From: Teichococcus rhizosphaerae
GTDB lineage: Bacteria > Pseudomonadota > Alphaproteobacteria > Acetobacterales > Acetobacteraceae
DNA length: 64,000 nt
NCBI RefSeq assembly: GCF_002631185.1
Contig: NZ_PDNU01000015.1
Span: 62,001 to 126,000, forward strand
Reading direction: 5' to 3'
Below the pieces are notes generated by a model, which saw only the letters and a list, made by a program, of their open reading frames with translations, ran no database searches and had not been told where the DNA came from. Made by a program: the position numbers and the translations under genes. Positions 18,522 to 27,240 of the stretch are shown piece by piece (position 1 is the stretch's first letter; every line of letters begins with the position of its first letter).

Positions 18522-18668
18522 ATGACGCAGCATTGGTGGCATGTGGCCATCTCCTGGGGGCTGGCGGCGCTCGGCTTCGGGGGCATGGCGATACTGGCCG
18601 CGTGGCGGCATGCGGCGGCGAAGCGGGATCTGGCCCGGCTGGACCCGCGCGAGAGGAGGCGGGCATGA
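18522..18668 (+). CDS. ccmD: heme exporter protein CcmD
   Basis: A 48-residue single-span protein (WHVAISWGLAALGFGGMAIL, then a basic cytoplasmic tail KRDLARLDPRERRRA) with the size and charge pattern of CcmD, which stabilises the CcmC/CcmE complex in the inner membrane. It starts 109 bp after ccmC, and its stop overlaps the ccmE ATG. Identification rests on position and topology because CcmD sequences are poorly conserved. Confidence 0.85.
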   Translation: MTQHWWHVAISWGLAALGFGGMAILAAWRHAAAKRDLARLDPRERRRA

Positions 18669-19222
18669 GACCGTCGCGCAAGCGGCGCCGGATGTGGATC
18701 GTGGTGCTGGCGGGGCTCGGCCTCGGCTCGGCCACGGCGCTCACCCTCACCGCCTTCCAGGACAACCTCGTCTTCTTCCTGGCGCCGAGCGACATCGCGG
18801 CGAAGAGCCCCGGGCCGGACCGCGCCTTCCGCCTGGGCGGGCTGGTCGAGGCCGGCAGCCTGCAGCGCGCGCAAGCCGCCGATGGCCGCACCGAGGCCCG
18901 CTTCCGCGTCACCGACGGGCCGGTGACCATCCCCGTCTCCTATGTCGGCGTGCTGCCGGACCTGTTCCGCGAGGGGCAGGGCGTCGTCACCCTGGGCAAG
19001 CTGGGGCCGGACGGGCTGTTCCGCGCCAGCGAGGTGCTGGCCCGCCATGACGAGACCTACATGCCGCCCGAGGTGGCCGACGCGCTGAAGCGCAGCGGCC
19101 ACTGGGACCCGGCGCAGGGCGCGGCCCCGCCGGCCGCTTCCTGGAACACCCTTTCGCCGGACACCCCCGCGCCCGGGGCGCAGGACAGGGCGGAGAACCC
19201 GCGGGAGCAGCGCGGCGGATGA
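18665..19222 (+). CDS. ccmE: cytochrome c maturation heme chaperone CcmE
   Basis: Membrane-anchored periplasmic chaperone that binds heme covalently and hands it to CcmF. The 185-residue protein has an N-terminal signal anchor (about 10-32), the OB-fold domain, and the heme-binding HDETYMPPEV, where His128 is the covalent attachment residue and Tyr132 a ligand. The last 40 residues are a flexible Pro/Ala tail. Its ATG overlaps the ccmD stop, and its own stop overlaps the ccmF ATG. Confidence 0.94.
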   Translation: MRPSRKRRRMWIVVLAGLGLGSATALTLTAFQDNLVFFLAPSDIAAKSPGPDRAFRLGGLVEAGSLQRAQAADGRTEARFRVTDGPVTIPVSYVGVLPDLFREGQGVVTLGKLGPDGLFRASEVLARHDETYMPPEVADALKRSGHWDPAQGAAPPAASWNTLSPDTPAPGAQDRAENPREQRGG

Positions 19223-21180
19223 TCGCGGAGCTTGGCCATTTCGCCCTCGCCCTCGCCCTCGCCCTGGCCCTGGCGCAGAGCCTGGTGCCGCTGCTCGGCG
19301 CCGCGCGCGGCGATGCCCGGCTGATGGCCGCCGCCGGCCCGCTGGCGGGCGGGCACCTGCTGGCGGTCGCCGCCGCCTTCGGCGCGCTGCTCTGGGCCTT
19401 CGCGGCGAACGACACCAGCGTGGTCAACGTGGTGCAGAACAGCCACTCGGCCAAGCCGCTGCTCTACAAGCTCTCCGGCGCCTGGGGGAACCACGAGGGT
19501 TCCATGGTGCTGTGGGCGCTGATCCTGGCGCTGTGCGGCGGCGCCGTGGCCGGCTTCGGGCGGGACCTGCCCTCGGCGCTGCGCGCCCGTGTGCTGGGCG
19601 TGCTGGGGCTGGTGGCGGTGGGCTTCCTGGCCTTCGTGCTGATCACCTCCAACCCGTTCGGCCGCGTCTGGCCGCCGCCGCCGGACGGCCAGGGGCTGAA
19701 CCCGGTGCTGCAGGACCCGGGCCTCGCCTTCCACCCACCGCTGCTCTACCTCGGCTATGTCGGCTACGCCGTCACCTTCGCCTTCGCCATCGCCGCCCTG
19801 CTGGAAGGGCGGGTGGACGCCGCCTGGGGCCGCTGGGTGCGCCCCTGGGCGCTGGCGGCCTGGGCCTTCCTCACCCTCGGCATCGCGCTCGGCTCCTGGT
19901 GGGCCTATTACGAGTTGGGCTGGGGCGGCTGGTGGTTCTGGGACCCGGTGGAGAACGCCTCCCTGCTGCCCTGGCTGGCCGGCACCGCCCTGCTGCACTC
20001 CGCCATCGTGGTGGAGAAGCGCGAGGCGCTGAAGGTCTGGACCGTGCTGCTGGCGCTGCTGGCCTTCGGCTTCTCGCTGCTCGGCACCTTCCTGGTGCGT
20101 TCGGGCGTGCTGAACTCGGTGCACGCCTTCGCCAACGACCCGGAGCGCGGCGTCTTCATCCTCGGCCTGCTGGCGTTCTACGTGGCGGGGGGCTTCGCGC
20201 TCTTCGCCTGGCGGGCGCCGGCCATGGCGCCGGCCGGGCTGTTCGCGCCGCTCTCGCGCGAGGGCGGGCTGGTGCTGAACAACCTGCTGCTCTGCTCCAT
20301 GACGGCCGTGGTGCTCGCCGGCACGCTCTGGCCGATGTTCGCCGACCTGCTGCTGGGCCAGAAGATCTCGGTGGGCCCGCCCTTCTTCAACACCGCCATG
20401 CTGCCGCTGGCCGTGCCGCTGGTGCTGGCCATGGCGGCCGGGCCGCTGCTGCCCTGGAAGCGGGCGCAGCTCTGGCCGGTGCTGCAGCGGCTGTGGTGGG
20501 CGGCGCTGCTGGCGGCGCTGACCGTGGCGCTGTGCCTCGCCTTCGCGGGCGTGCGGATCGGGCCGGCGCTGGGCTTCGCCGCCGCCGCCTGGCTGGTGGC
20601 GGGCGCGCTGGCCGACATCCTCGACCGCATCGCCCTGTTCCGCCGCCCGTCGGCCGCCTGGAGCCGCGCCCGCGGCCTGCCGCGCGCCGCCTGGGGCGCG
20701 GCCATCGCCCATGCCGGGCTTGGCATCTCCATCCTCGGCATGGCCGGCATGGGGCTGGCGACCGACCGGCTGGCCGCGCTGCGCCCCGGCGCCACCATCG
20801 CCCATGCCGGCTATGAATGGCGCCTGGACCGGGTGGAGGACGTGATCGGCCCCAACTGGACCTCGCGCCGCGCCACCGTGACGGTCAGCCGCGAGGGCGC
20901 GCCGGTTGCGGTGCTGACGCCGGAGCGGCGCTTCTTCCCCGTCGGCCGGATGAACACCACCGAGGCCGCCATCCACACCACCTGGCTGTCCGACCTCTAC
21001 GCGGTGATGGGCGAGGAGGAGGGCGGCACCGCCGTGCTGCGCATCCACCACAACCCGCTGGCGCCCTGGATCTGGCTGGGCGCCGCCATCATGGCGCTGG
21101 GGGGCGGCATCTCCCTCACCGACCGGCGCATCCGCGTGGCGGCGCCCGCCCCCAGGAGCCGCGCCGTGGCCCAGGCCTGA
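19219..21180 (+). CDS. ccmF: heme lyase subunit CcmF
   Basis: Large polytopic inner-membrane protein (653 residues, typical length) that joins heme to apocytochrome c with CcmH. The WWD signature is WWFWDPVENASLLPW beginning at residue 238; conserved His residues and the NPFGRVWPPPPDGQGLNP periplasmic segment are also visible. The N terminus is an ALALALA membrane segment. It overlaps ccmE by 4 bp. Short duplications follow it before ccmG. Confidence 0.95.
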   Translation: MIAELGHFALALALALALAQSLVPLLGAARGDARLMAAAGPLAGGHLLAVAAAFGALLWAFAANDTSVVNVVQNSHSAKPLLYKLSGAWGNHEGSMVLWALILALCGGAVAGFGRDLPSALRARVLGVLGLVAVGFLAFVLITSNPFGRVWPPPPDGQGLNPVLQDPGLAFHPPLLYLGYVGYAVTFAFAIAALLEGRVDAAWGRWVRPWALAAWAFLTLGIALGSWWAYYELGWGGWWFWDPVENASLLPWLAGTALLHSAIVVEKREALKVWTVLLALLAFGFSLLGTFLVRSGVLNSVHAFANDPERGVFILGLLAFYVAGGFALFAWRAPAMAPAGLFAPLSREGGLVLNNLLLCSMTAVVLAGTLWPMFADLLLGQKISVGPPFFNTAMLPLAVPLVLAMAAGPLLPWKRAQLWPVLQRLWWAALLAALTVALCLAFAGVRIGPALGFAAAAWLVAGALADILDRIALFRRPSAAWSRARGLPRAAWGAAIAHAGLGISILGMAGMGLATDRLAALRPGATIAHAGYEWRLDRVEDVIGPNWTSRRATVTVSREGAPVAVLTPERRFFPVGRMNTTEAAIHTTWLSDLYAVMGEEEGGTAVLRIHHNPLAPWIWLGAAIMALGGGISLTDRRIRVAAPAPRSRAVAQA

Positions 21181-21187
21181 GGGTCCG

Positions 21188-21257
21188 GCAGCCCAGGACG
21201 CAGCCCAGACGCAGCCCAGCCCATGCCCATGACCGGAGCCCGACCATGCCCATGACC
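21188..21257 (+). repeat. 11-12-bp and 23-bp direct repeats between ccmF and ccmG
   Basis: GCAGCCCAGAC-like units repeat three times (from 21188), then CCATGCCCATGACC occurs at 21221-21234 and again at 21244-21257, a 23-bp period. The second copy holds the ccmG start codon, so the first is a decoy duplicate of the start region. Confidence 0.85.
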
Positions 21258-21809
21258 TCCCGCCGCATGCTGATGCTGGCGCCGCTCGGCCTCGCCGTGG
21301 CGGGGGGCGCCGGCTTCTACGCCATGCTGCGCGGCATGGGCACGGGCAGCTACGACCCGCGCGGCGTGCCTTCCGTGCTGGTCGGCCGCGCCCCGCCGCC
21401 CTTCGTGCTGCCGCCGGTGGAGGCCGCCGGCCTGCCCGGCTTCGCCGCCGCCGAGCTGGGCGGGCTGCCGGCGCCGATGCTGGTGAACTTCTGGGCGAGC
21501 TGGTGCGTGCCCTGCATCATCGAGCACCCGCAGCTGATGCGCCTCGCGCGCGAGGGGGTCGCCGTCTGGGGCGTCAACTACAAGGACAAGCCGCAGGACG
21601 CGGCGCAGTTCCTCACCCGCCACGGCAACCCCTTCCAGCGGCTGGGCGCCGACCGGCCGGGGCGCGTCGCCATCGACTGGGGCGTCTATGGCGTGCCGGA
21701 GACCTATCTGCTGGACCGCAAGGGCATCGTCCGCTGGCGCTGGCCCGGGCCGGTGACGCCCGAGGTGCTGGAGCAGGACATCCGCCCGCTGCTGCGGCGC
21801 CACGCCTGA
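21246..21809 (+). CDS. ccmG: thiol:disulfide interchange protein CcmG/DsbE
   Basis: Membrane-anchored periplasmic thioredoxin that reduces apocytochrome c cysteines. The 187-residue protein has an N-terminal signal anchor (about 5-28) and a thioredoxin fold with WCVPC, active-site cysteines 87 and 90, and the VPETYLLDRKG segment with the cis-Pro region. The start ATG 21246 is the second member of a 23-bp duplication; the first copy (ATG 21222) is out of frame. TGATG overlap links it to ccmH. Confidence 0.94.
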   Translation: MPMTSRRMLMLAPLGLAVAGGAGFYAMLRGMGTGSYDPRGVPSVLVGRAPPPFVLPPVEAAGLPGFAAAELGGLPAPMLVNFWASWCVPCIIEHPQLMRLAREGVAVWGVNYKDKPQDAAQFLTRHGNPFQRLGADRPGRVAIDWGVYGVPETYLLDRKGIVRWRWPGPVTPEVLEQDIRPLLRRHA

Positions 21810-22291
21810 TGCGCCGCCTCGCGATCCTGGCGCTGCTGGCCTGGGCCGGCCTGTCCCATCCGGCGCTGGCGCCCGCTTCCGCCGTGGGCCTGCCTTCCGA
21901 GATGCTGCGCGACCCGGCGCAGGAGGAGCGCGCGCGCTCCATCGGGCGGGAGCTGCGCTGCCTCGTCTGCCAGAACCAGTCGATCGAGGACAGCGAGGCG
22001 GACCTCGCGCGCGACCTGCGCCGCATCGTGCGCGAGCGCATCGCCGCCGGCGAGAGCGACCGCGCCGTGCTGGACTACGTGCATGACCGCTACGGCGACT
22101 TCGTGCTGCTGCGGCCGCCCTTCTCGCTGGCCACCGCGCTGCTGTGGGGCATGCCGGTGCTGGCGCTGGGCGGCGGCGGGCTCGCCCTGCTGCTGCTGCG
22201 CCGCCGCCAGGGGGCGCGGCCCGAGCCGGCGCCGCTGACGCCCGAGGAACGCGCCCGCCTGGCGGCGCTGGAGGATGACCCCGCCCGATGA
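21809..22291 (+). CDS. ccmH: cytochrome c-type biogenesis protein CcmH/CycL
   Basis: Periplasmic apocytochrome c reductase subunit of the heme lyase complex. The 160-residue protein has an N-terminal signal peptide, the redox motif LRCLVCQNQS (Cys51, Cys54) and one C-terminal membrane span (about 110-130). This is the short CcmH form; the TPR part found fused in enterobacterial CcmH is encoded by the next gene. The start overlaps the ccmG stop. Confidence 0.93.
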   Translation: MRRLAILALLAWAGLSHPALAPASAVGLPSEMLRDPAQEERARSIGRELRCLVCQNQSIEDSEADLARDLRRIVRERIAAGESDRAVLDYVHDRYGDFVLLRPPFSLATALLWGMPVLALGGGGLALLLLRRRQGARPEPAPLTPEERARLAALEDDPAR

Positions 22292-23099
22292 CCTGGTTTC
22301 TGTTTTGATCTGGCTCCTCTTCCTGGGGCTGGCGGCGCTCGCCCTGGCGCCGCTCGGGCTTGCCCTGCTGCGTCCCGTCCGCCTCACCGGCCGGCGCGAG
22401 GCCGACCTCGCCCTTTACCGCGCCCAGCTCGCCGAGCTGGAGCGCGAGCGGGCCGCGGGGCGGCTGGACGAGGGGGCGCACCGCGCCGCCACGCTGGAGG
22501 TGCAGCGCCGCCTGCTGGCCAGCAGCGACGCGGGGGGCCAGAGCCATGGCGGGCGCGGCGCGGCCGTGCTGGCGGCGCTGCTGTTCCTGGTGCCGGCGCT
22601 GGGGTTCGGCGTTTATCTCCAGCGCGGCAACCCGGAGCTGCCGGCCGCGCCCTATGTGGAGCGGGCCGAGGCCGCGGCGCGCGACGACGCGCTGATGACC
22701 CAGCTCCGCGCCCGGCTGGAGCAGGTGCCGGCCGGCAGCGAGACGGCACGCCAGGGCTGGATCCTGCTCGGCAATGCCGAGCGCGGCCGCGGCCGCTGGG
22801 AGGCCGCCGCCGCTGCCTGGCGCCGCGCCCTGGAGGCGCGCTTCGAGGGACCGCTGGCGGCTGAGCTGGCCGAGCTGCTGATCGAGCATGGCGGGCTGGA
22901 CGAGGCCGCCTCCCTGCTCGCCCGCGCGCTGGCCGCCGAGCCGGAGCAGCCCCGCCTGCGCTACCTGTCCGGCCTGGGCGAGGCGCGCGCCGGCCGCACC
23001 GAGAACGCCCGCGCCACCTGGCGCGCCCTGTTGGCCCAGGCCCCGGCCGACGCGCCCTGGCGCGCCCTGGTGGAGCGGCGCCTGCAGGAGCTGCCCTGA
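22275..23099 (+). CDS. ccmI: cytochrome c biogenesis protein CcmI/CycH
   Basis: Apocytochrome c chaperone: two N-terminal membrane spans (about 8-30 and 93-112) with a heptad-rich LYRAQLAELERERAAGRLDE loop between them, then a periplasmic TPR-like region to residue 274. It overlaps ccmH by 17 bp and ends the ccm operon. Its last codons (QELP, stop) are the first unit of a downstream 15-bp tandem array that recreates an in-frame stop 15 bp later. Confidence 0.9.
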   Translation: MTPPDDLVSVLIWLLFLGLAALALAPLGLALLRPVRLTGRREADLALYRAQLAELERERAAGRLDEGAHRAATLEVQRRLLASSDAGGQSHGGRGAAVLAALLFLVPALGFGVYLQRGNPELPAAPYVERAEAAARDDALMTQLRARLEQVPAGSETARQGWILLGNAERGRGRWEAAAAAWRRALEARFEGPLAAELAELLIEHGGLDEAASLLARALAAEPEQPRLRYLSGLGEARAGRTENARATWRALLAQAPADAPWRALVERRLQELP

Positions 23100-23175
23100 G
23101 AAAGGCTGTCCTGAGAGAGGCTGTTCTGGGAGGAACTGCCCTGGGAGGAACTGCCCTGGGAGGAACTGCCATGCC
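23086..23175 (+). repeat. 15-bp tandem array spanning the ccmI stop codon
   Basis: Six 15-bp units start at 23086, 23101, 23116, 23131, 23146 and 23161. The first is the coding end of ccmI, and the fourth and fifth are identical (AGGAACTGCCCTGGG). The second unit carries another in-frame TGA. Confidence 0.93.
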
Positions 23176-23330
23176 GCGGGCGGCCGGGAAGGGGGCGCGG
23201 GGCTCCCGACGCTCCGCGCCGCGCCCTTGCGGGGCGGCCCTGGAACCGCACGCAGACTTGCACTCGTAACGGTTGCAGTCCTCCCCCCCGGATCGGCTTT
23301 GCTGGTCTCCGGACAGGCAGGAGGCTCGGT

Positions 23331-24059
23331 ATGCGTCGACGTTCCTTGCTGGCGGCGGGCGGGCTGGCGGCGGCCACCCTCCTGCCCGGGCGGACCAGGG
23401 CGGCGGAGGCGGTCGATGTCCTCCTTGTCCTGGCGGTCGATGTCTCGCGCTCGGTGGACGAGGACGAGGCGAGGCTGCAGCGCGAGGGCTACCGCGCCGC
23501 CATGTCCGACCCGAAGGTGGTGGAGGCGCTGCAGGGCGGCACGCTCGGCGCCATCGCCATCACCTATGTCGAATGGGCGGGGGCGGAGTACCAGCGCCAG
23601 GTGCTCCCCTGGATCCGCATCGGCGGCCAGCGGGAGGCGAATCGCTGGTCCGACATGCTGGCGGAGGCGCCGCGCGCCTCGCTGTCCTGGACCTCGATCT
23701 CCGCCGCCATCGATTTCAGCGCGCGCATGCTGGCGGAGGCGCCTTTCGAGGGCACGCGGCGCGTCATCGACATCTCGGGCGACGGGGTGAACAATTCCGG
23801 CGGCCCGGTGGAGGCAGCGCGGGACGCGGCGGTGGCGCAGGGCATCGTCATCAACGGCCTGCCCATCATCAACGACAACCCCACCTTCGGCCGCCGCCTC
23901 AGCATCCCGCTCGACCAGTACTATGCCGAATCGGTGATCGGGGGCGACGGCGCCTTTCTGGTGGCGGCGGACGACTTCGCGAGCTTCGGCGTCGCGGTTC
24001 GCCGCAAGCTGATCCGCGAGATTGCCGGGCTGGACGGGCCGGTGATGGAGCGCGCCTGA
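23331..24059 (+). CDS. DUF1194 (von Willebrand A-like) secreted protein
   Basis: A 242-residue protein with a twin-arginine-like signal (MRRRSLLAAGG ... GRTRAAEA) followed by a VWA fold: metal-ion-dependent adhesion site DVSRS at 37-41, and ISGDGVNNSGG near 145, where DGxxN continues the site. It fits the DUF1194 family, whose role is unknown. It is a single gene after the ccm operon and a 231-bp gap containing the ccmI array. Location is probably periplasmic. Confidence 0.85.
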   Translation: MRRRSLLAAGGLAAATLLPGRTRAAEAVDVLLVLAVDVSRSVDEDEARLQREGYRAAMSDPKVVEALQGGTLGAIAITYVEWAGAEYQRQVLPWIRIGGQREANRWSDMLAEAPRASLSWTSISAAIDFSARMLAEAPFEGTRRVIDISGDGVNNSGGPVEAARDAAVAQGIVINGLPIINDNPTFGRRLSIPLDQYYAESVIGGDGAFLVAADDFASFGVAVRRKLIREIAGLDGPVMERA

Positions 24060-24083
24060 GGAGAGGGCACCCACCGGGGCCGT

Positions 24084-24099
24084 GCCCCGCCGGCGGGGC
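24084..24099. terminator. GC-rich palindrome after the DUF1194 gene
   Basis: GCCCCGCC abuts GGCGGGGC with no spacer, 25 bp after the stop. It can form a strong hairpin but lacks a T-run. A 15-bp near-duplicate (24113-24142) follows before the convergent DUF3775 gene. Confidence 0.4.
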
Positions 24100-24112
24100 G
24101 GGGCAGGCGCCC

Positions 24113-24142
24113 GCCCCGGTTCCGCCCGCCCCCGTTCCGCCT
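24113..24142. repeat. 15-bp near-duplication between convergent genes
   Basis: GCCCCGGTTCCGCCC is followed directly by GCCCCCGTTCCGCCT, with two differences. Confidence 0.75.
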
Positions 24143-24162
24143 GGCCTGGCGGGCGGCGTGCC

Positions 24163-24573
24163 TCAGCGCTCGATTTCCTCGATGGCGATGCCGAAGGTGG
24201 CCAGGCCCTCGCTGATCAGGTCGCCCGCCATGTCCATGCTGAGCAGGTAGGCGGCGGTGTCGGTGCCGGCGCCGCGCTCCTTGGCGAGGCGCACCGCCTC
24301 CTCCCATTCCTCCGCCTCGTAGTCGCCCCGGCCGGTCCAGGCCAGGGCCACCAGCGCCGCCTGCTCGTCCTCGTTCAGCTCGTCGATGAAGGCGGCGAGG
24401 GTGCCCTCGTCGAAATCGTCCTCGCCGATCCCCTCCTCGTCCTCATCCTCGGTGTCGCGCTCATTGGTGTCCTCACCCTGGATGGCGCGGATGTGGTCGA
24501 CCACCGTCGCGACGGTTTCCAGGCTGACGCCCAGATCGACATCGCTCTCATCGTCCCGCGGCGTATCGCTCAT
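24163..24573 (-). CDS. DUF3775 domain protein
   Basis: An acidic 136-residue protein. The N-terminal part is Asp/Glu-rich (residues 30-56). The conserved part reads LAAFIDELNEDEQAALVALAW, GRGDYEAEEWEEAVRLA and TAAYLLSMDMAGDLISEGLA, the pattern of DUF3775, a small helical family of unknown function common in alphaproteobacteria. It is monocistronic and convergent with the DUF1194 gene. No catalytic motif is visible. Confidence 0.82.
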   Translation of the reverse strand: MSDTPRDDESDVDLGVSLETVATVVDHIRAIQGEDTNERDTEDEDEEGIGEDDFDEGTLAAFIDELNEDEQAALVALAWTGRGDYEAEEWEEAVRLAKERGAGTDTAAYLLSMDMAGDLISEGLATFGIAIEEIER

Positions 24574-24652
24574 GCGGCGTCCTCCTTTCCCTGGGTAAGG
24601 CTATGGCAACGCGAAGGCCGGATGGCAGGCCGGGGTTGCCCAAAAATTTTTG

Positions 24653-24670
24653 TGTTAGGGACATGCTAAC
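24653..24670. promoter_or_regulatory. GTTAG-N7-CTAAC dyad in an AT-rich patch
   Basis: The divergent gap between the DUF3775 gene and the next + strand gene contains a rare A/T run (24641-24651) followed by GTTAG and its inverse CTAAC separated by 7 bp. It could be an operator or an overlapping -10 region; no factor can be named. Confidence 0.3.
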
Positions 24671-24684
24671 CCGGCCCGGCAACG

Positions 24685-25095
24685 ATGCGAAAACCGCTTC
24701 GTTGGAATCGCATGCGCCGCTCAACGATCACCCCCCTCATCGCAGCGGTCGCCCTCGGAGCATCGATGTCCGCCCCCCGGGCCACCGTTTCCGACCAGCC
24801 CCTCCGCCCGCAGCCTGTCGCGCTGTTCCAGGCCGTGTCCGGGCCAGGATTGCCGGCCGCGCCCGGATGCGCCGAATCGGCGCCGCTGTTCCGCTCGCAC
24901 ATGCCCCGCCTGATCGGCTGGCGGCCGGTGGACACCGAGCTGCCCCGGGCCGAGCCCGGCCTTCCCCCCGGCCCCGAGGCCGAGAGCGGCGAGGTGCCGC
25001 CCGCCATGCACCAGGCGCTGCATCTGTGCGTGGTGGAGCGGTTCCAGCCCCGGCGCCCCTTCGGCGGAGCCAGCAAGGCGCTGTACCGGCTGTAG
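24685..25095 (+). CDS. hypothetical secreted protein
   Basis: Not recognised. From ATG 24685 the product is 136 residues; from ATG 24712 it is 127 and begins with a clean signal peptide (MRRSTITPLIAAVALGASMS, AxA-like site near residue 23). The mature part is Pro-rich with two cysteines (CAES and HLCVVE), possibly a disulfide in the periplasm. Open frames exist on the opposite strand over the same span but show no family features either. The signal peptide is the main support. Confidence 0.5.
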   Translation: MRKPLRWNRMRRSTITPLIAAVALGASMSAPRATVSDQPLRPQPVALFQAVSGPGLPAAPGCAESAPLFRSHMPRLIGWRPVDTELPRAEPGLPPGPEAESGEVPPAMHQALHLCVVERFQPRRPFGGASKALYRL

Positions 25096-25303
25096 AATCG
25101 GGCCACGCCCACCGCGCCCGGGAGGCAGCCCTGCATCCGCCGCCGGGATCGGGGGCGGGAAAAGCTCGCTTTTTCGGCCCGGGCATCCTATCTGTGCGCC
25201 GAAACAAGCCGCCAGGCCCGCCCTGCCCGACCCCGCCGCATGCCTGCGGACAGGGAAGTCGGGCCGTGTGCGTAGGCGGCGCAGCCTCGGGACTGCCCGC
25301 TTT

Positions 25304-27133
25304 ATGGAATTGCGCAACGTCGCTATCATCGCCCACGTCGATCATGGCAAGACCACGCTGGTCGACAACCTGCTGAAGCAGGCCGGCGCCTTCCGCGCCA
25401 ACCAGCAGGTCGCCGAACGCGCCATGGACCGCAACGACCTGGAGCGTGAGCGCGGCATCACCATTCTCGCCAAGTCCACCGCCGTCGAGTGGAAGGGCGT
25501 CAAGATCAACATCGTCGACACGCCTGGCCACGCCGATTTCGGTGGCGAGGTGGAGCGCATCCTCTCGATGGTCGACGGTGCCATCGTGCTCTGCGACGCG
25601 GCCGAGGGCCCGCTGCCGCAGACCAAGTTCGTGCTGACCAAGGCGCTGGCCCGCGGCCTGAAGCCGATCGTGGTCATCAACAAGGTCGACCGCCAGGACG
25701 CCCGCGCCGACGAGGTGCTGAACGAGGTGTTCGACCTGTTCGCGGCGCTCGGCGCCTCGGACGAGCAGCTCGACTTCCACACCATGTTCGCCTCCGGCCG
25801 CCAGGGCTGGGCCGACCTGACGATGGACGGTCCCCGCAAGGACCTGTCGCCGATGTTCGACCTGATCCTGAGCCATGTGCCGGCGCCGACGGTGGCGGTG
25901 GACAAGCCCTTCGCCATGAACGCGACCATCCTGGAGGCCGACCCGTTCCTGGGCCGCATCCTGACGGGCCGCATCGAGCAGGGCGTGGCGCGCACCAACA
26001 TGCCGGTGCGCGTGCTGCGCCAGGACGGCACGGTGGTGGAGACCGGCCGCCTGACCAAGCTGATGACCTTCTCCGGCCTGGAGCGCGTGCCGGTCGACGA
26101 GGTGCAGGCGGGCGACATCTGCGCCATCGCCGGCCTGTCGGACGCGACGATCCCCGACACCATCGCCTCCCCCGAGGTGGCGGAGCCGCTGCCGGCGATC
26201 CCGATCGACCCGCCGACGCTGTCCATGACCTTCCGCATCAATGACGGCCCGCTCGGTGGCCGCGAGGGCAAGAAGGTCACGTCGCGCCAGATCCGCGACC
26301 GGCTGTTCAAGGAGATCGAGGGCAACGTCGCCATCAAGGTGAAGGTGTCCGAGGAAGTCGACGCCTTCGAGGTGGCCGGCCGCGGCGAGCTCCAGCTCGG
26401 CGTGCTGATCGAGACGATGCGCCGCGAGGGTTTTGAACTCACCATCGGCCGCCCGCGCGTGCTCACCCAGATCAACCCGGAAACGGGCGAGAAGGAGGAG
26501 CCGTTCGAGGAGGCCGTCATCGACGTCGACGAGGAATACTCGGGCGTCGTCGTCGAGAAGATGTCGCTGCGCAAGGGCATGATGCAGGACATGCGCCCCT
26601 CCGGCGGCGGCAAGGTGCGCCTGACCTTCCACATCCCCTCGCGCGGGCTGATCGGCTACCACGGCGAGTTCATGACGGACACGCGCGGCACCGGCATGAT
26701 GAACCGCCTGTTCCTGGGCTACCAGCCCTGGGCCGGGCCGATCGAAGGCCGCATCAAGGGCAGCCTGATCTCCAACTCCGACGGCGAGGCGGTGCAGTAC
26801 GCGCTGTTCTCGCTCCAGGAGCGCGGCACGCTGTTCGTCGATCCGGGCGCCAAGGTCTATACCGGCCTGATCCTGGGCGAGCATTCGCGCGAGAACGACC
26901 TCGACGTGAACCCGATCAAGGAAAAGAAGCTGACCAACGTCCGCGCCGCCGGCAAGGACGAGGCGCTGCTGCTGGTGCCGCCGCGCCGGATGAGCCTGGA
27001 GCAGGCCATCGCCTATATCGAGGAGGACGAGCTGGTGGAGGTGACGCCCACCGCCATCCGCCTGCGCAAGCGCTACCTCGACCCGCATGAGCGCAAGAAG
27101 CACGCCAAGCGCTCCGACAGCGAGGCCGCCTGA
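25304..27133 (+). CDS. typA: translational GTPase TypA/BipA
   Basis: Ribosome-associated GTPase of 609 residues needed for stress and low-temperature growth and for 50S assembly in other bacteria. G1 is AHVDHGKTTL (10-19), G2 lies around RGIT (50-53), G3 is DTPGH (72-76) and G4 is NKVD (126-129). Domains II, III, V and the BipA-specific C-terminal domain follow with normal length. The start is directly before homology (MELRNVAIIAHVDHG). Codon use includes more GTC/ATC than neighbours, as expected of a well expressed gene. A 208-bp gap precedes it. Confidence 0.97.
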   Translation: MELRNVAIIAHVDHGKTTLVDNLLKQAGAFRANQQVAERAMDRNDLERERGITILAKSTAVEWKGVKINIVDTPGHADFGGEVERILSMVDGAIVLCDAAEGPLPQTKFVLTKALARGLKPIVVINKVDRQDARADEVLNEVFDLFAALGASDEQLDFHTMFASGRQGWADLTMDGPRKDLSPMFDLILSHVPAPTVAVDKPFAMNATILEADPFLGRILTGRIEQGVARTNMPVRVLRQDGTVVETGRLTKLMTFSGLERVPVDEVQAGDICAIAGLSDATIPDTIASPEVAEPLPAIPIDPPTLSMTFRINDGPLGGREGKKVTSRQIRDRLFKEIEGNVAIKVKVSEEVDAFEVAGRGELQLGVLIETMRREGFELTIGRPRVLTQINPETGEKEEPFEEAVIDVDEEYSGVVVEKMSLRKGMMQDMRPSGGGKVRLTFHIPSRGLIGYHGEFMTDTRGTGMMNRLFLGYQPWAGPIEGRIKGSLISNSDGEAVQYALFSLQERGTLFVDPGAKVYTGLILGEHSRENDLDVNPIKEKKLTNVRAAGKDEALLLVPPRRMSLEQAIAYIEEDELVEVTPTAIRLRKRYLDPHERKKHAKRSDSEAA

Positions 27134-27240
27134 TTCTCTGCGGGCTGCCAATCAGGGCCGAGACGCCGGCCGCTGCGCCGGATCGGGGCGAACCGGTCGG
27201 GCTCGGCGGTCCCGTCCTGACCATGAGCGGCGGCTGACGG

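Noticed and set aside
20997-24074. A 1025-codon minus-strand open frame over the ccm genes
   Set aside because: It is complementary to ccmGHI and the DUF1194 gene, which have complete active-site motifs.
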